The position numbers and the translations under genes were made by a program. From contig CALVPW010000005.1 of assembly GCA_944354085.1 (NCBI GenBank), positions 1 to 30,874 of the forward strand: a stretch of 30,874 nt of DNA. Direction: 5' to 3'. The notes below the pieces were generated by a model. That model did not search any database. It was not told the origin of the DNA and worked only from the letters and a program-made list of their open reading frames with translations. The stretch comes from an uncultured Clostridia bacterium. GTDB lineage: Bacteria > Bacillota > Clostridia > Christensenellales > Borkfalkiaceae. Shown here piece after piece: positions 30,575-30,874 of the stretch (the stretch's first letter is position 1; each line of letters begins with the position of its first letter).

Positions 30575-30874
30575 GTACGTCGTGGAGACGCCCGTCCGCG
30601 CCGACGTCTTCGTGAGCGAACGGACGGGGCTCACCCGTTCCGCCGTCAAAAAACTTGCCGACACAGGGCACGTCTTTTCGGACGGCGCGCCCGTGCGGGC
30701 GGGACAGATGCTCAAAGCGGGCGCCGTCGTCGCGGTGGAGATCCCCGCGCCCGTGCCCATCCGCGCGCAGCCCGAGGATATCCCCGTCGACATCGTATAC
30801 GAAGATGCGGACATCGCCGTCGTCAACAAGCCGCAGGGCATGACGGTGCACGCGGGCGCAGGCAGAGTGGAGGG
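30567..30874 (+). CDS. RluA/RluD family pseudouridine synthase, N-terminal part
   Basis: The frame is open from ATG 30567 to the window end (102 codons), so the gene is cut by the window and not broken. An S4 RNA-binding domain is visible (RADVFVSERTGLTRSAVKKLADTG...). The start of the catalytic domain, DIVYEDADIAVVNKPQGMTVHAG, matches the family motif NKPxGMxVHP with Ala in place of Pro. The catalytic aspartate lies beyond the end. It overlaps lspA by 8 bases; AAGGAAAAG precedes the start. The lspA-rluD order is common in Bacillota. Confidence 0.9.
   Translation, partial: MNEYVVETPVRADVFVSERTGLTRSAVKKLADTGHVFSDGAPVRAGQMLKAGAVVAVEIPAPVPIRAQPEDIPVDIVYEDADIAVVNKPQGMTVHAGAGRVE

Noticed and set aside
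1..30874. CRISPR array, prophage, insertion sequence or restriction-defence island
   Set aside because: No spaced direct repeats, transposase, integrase, phage or nuclease motifs were seen on either strand.

Overview
The window is about 60-65% GC, densely coded, and reads as a chromosome segment of a high-GC member of the Clostridia (Bacillota). The main reasons are the gene order mini-III RNase - rlmB - sigH-like sigma factor - dnaX - ybaB - recR, a tetrahydrofolate riboswitch in front of a folT-type ECF gene, strong AGGAGG ribosome binding sites, and sigma-A promoters with 16-18 base spacers. I see no phage, insertion sequence, CRISPR array or rRNA. The species cannot be named from the sequence.

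Layout, left to right. A tRNA-Ser(CGA) gene on the minus strand sits in an unusual repeat-rich locus with its own promoter and a distal terminator (1-410). An M32 carboxypeptidase and a short-chain dehydrogenase follow on the plus strand, facing a small PH-domain membrane protein on the minus strand (548-3414). A divergent promoter starts an aconitase-superfamily hydratase coupled to a zinc-type macrodomain protein (3617-6696). A consensus promoter then drives a two-gene unit: a large membrane protein resembling DUF3137 proteins, and LemA (6799-9499). Glycerol kinase comes next, then a hexosamine cluster in pathway-related order: a GlmU-like acetyltransferase with a degenerate N-terminus, glmM, and glmS (9561-15242). 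A minus-strand pair, aldo/keto reductase then nitroreductase, faces it (15295-16816).

A divergent promoter starts the information-processing operon mrnC-rlmB-sigH-dnaX-ybaB-recR-gpsA (16958-22303). A structured intergenic region leads to a Cof-type HAD phosphatase and a divergent purH (22559-24949). A DUF421 (YetF-like)/DUF4363 pair lies on the minus strand. The folate riboswitch and folT follow. The last operon is lgt, nicotinate phosphoribosyltransferase, a DivIVA-like coiled-coil protein, lspA and an rluD-like gene cut by the window end (27015-30874). lgt and lspA are consecutive steps of lipoprotein maturation.

The observations I consider most worth following are: the LemA/large-membrane-protein unit; two genes whose start codons lie at the predicted transcription start (leaderless mRNAs); an inverted copy of the tRNA-Ser T-arm in the tRNA trailer; a hairpin that masks the glmM ribosome binding site beside an apparently pyrophosphorylase-less GlmU; the hydratase/macrodomain coupling; and the divergent PurH. 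Most of the window is ordinary housekeeping sequence.
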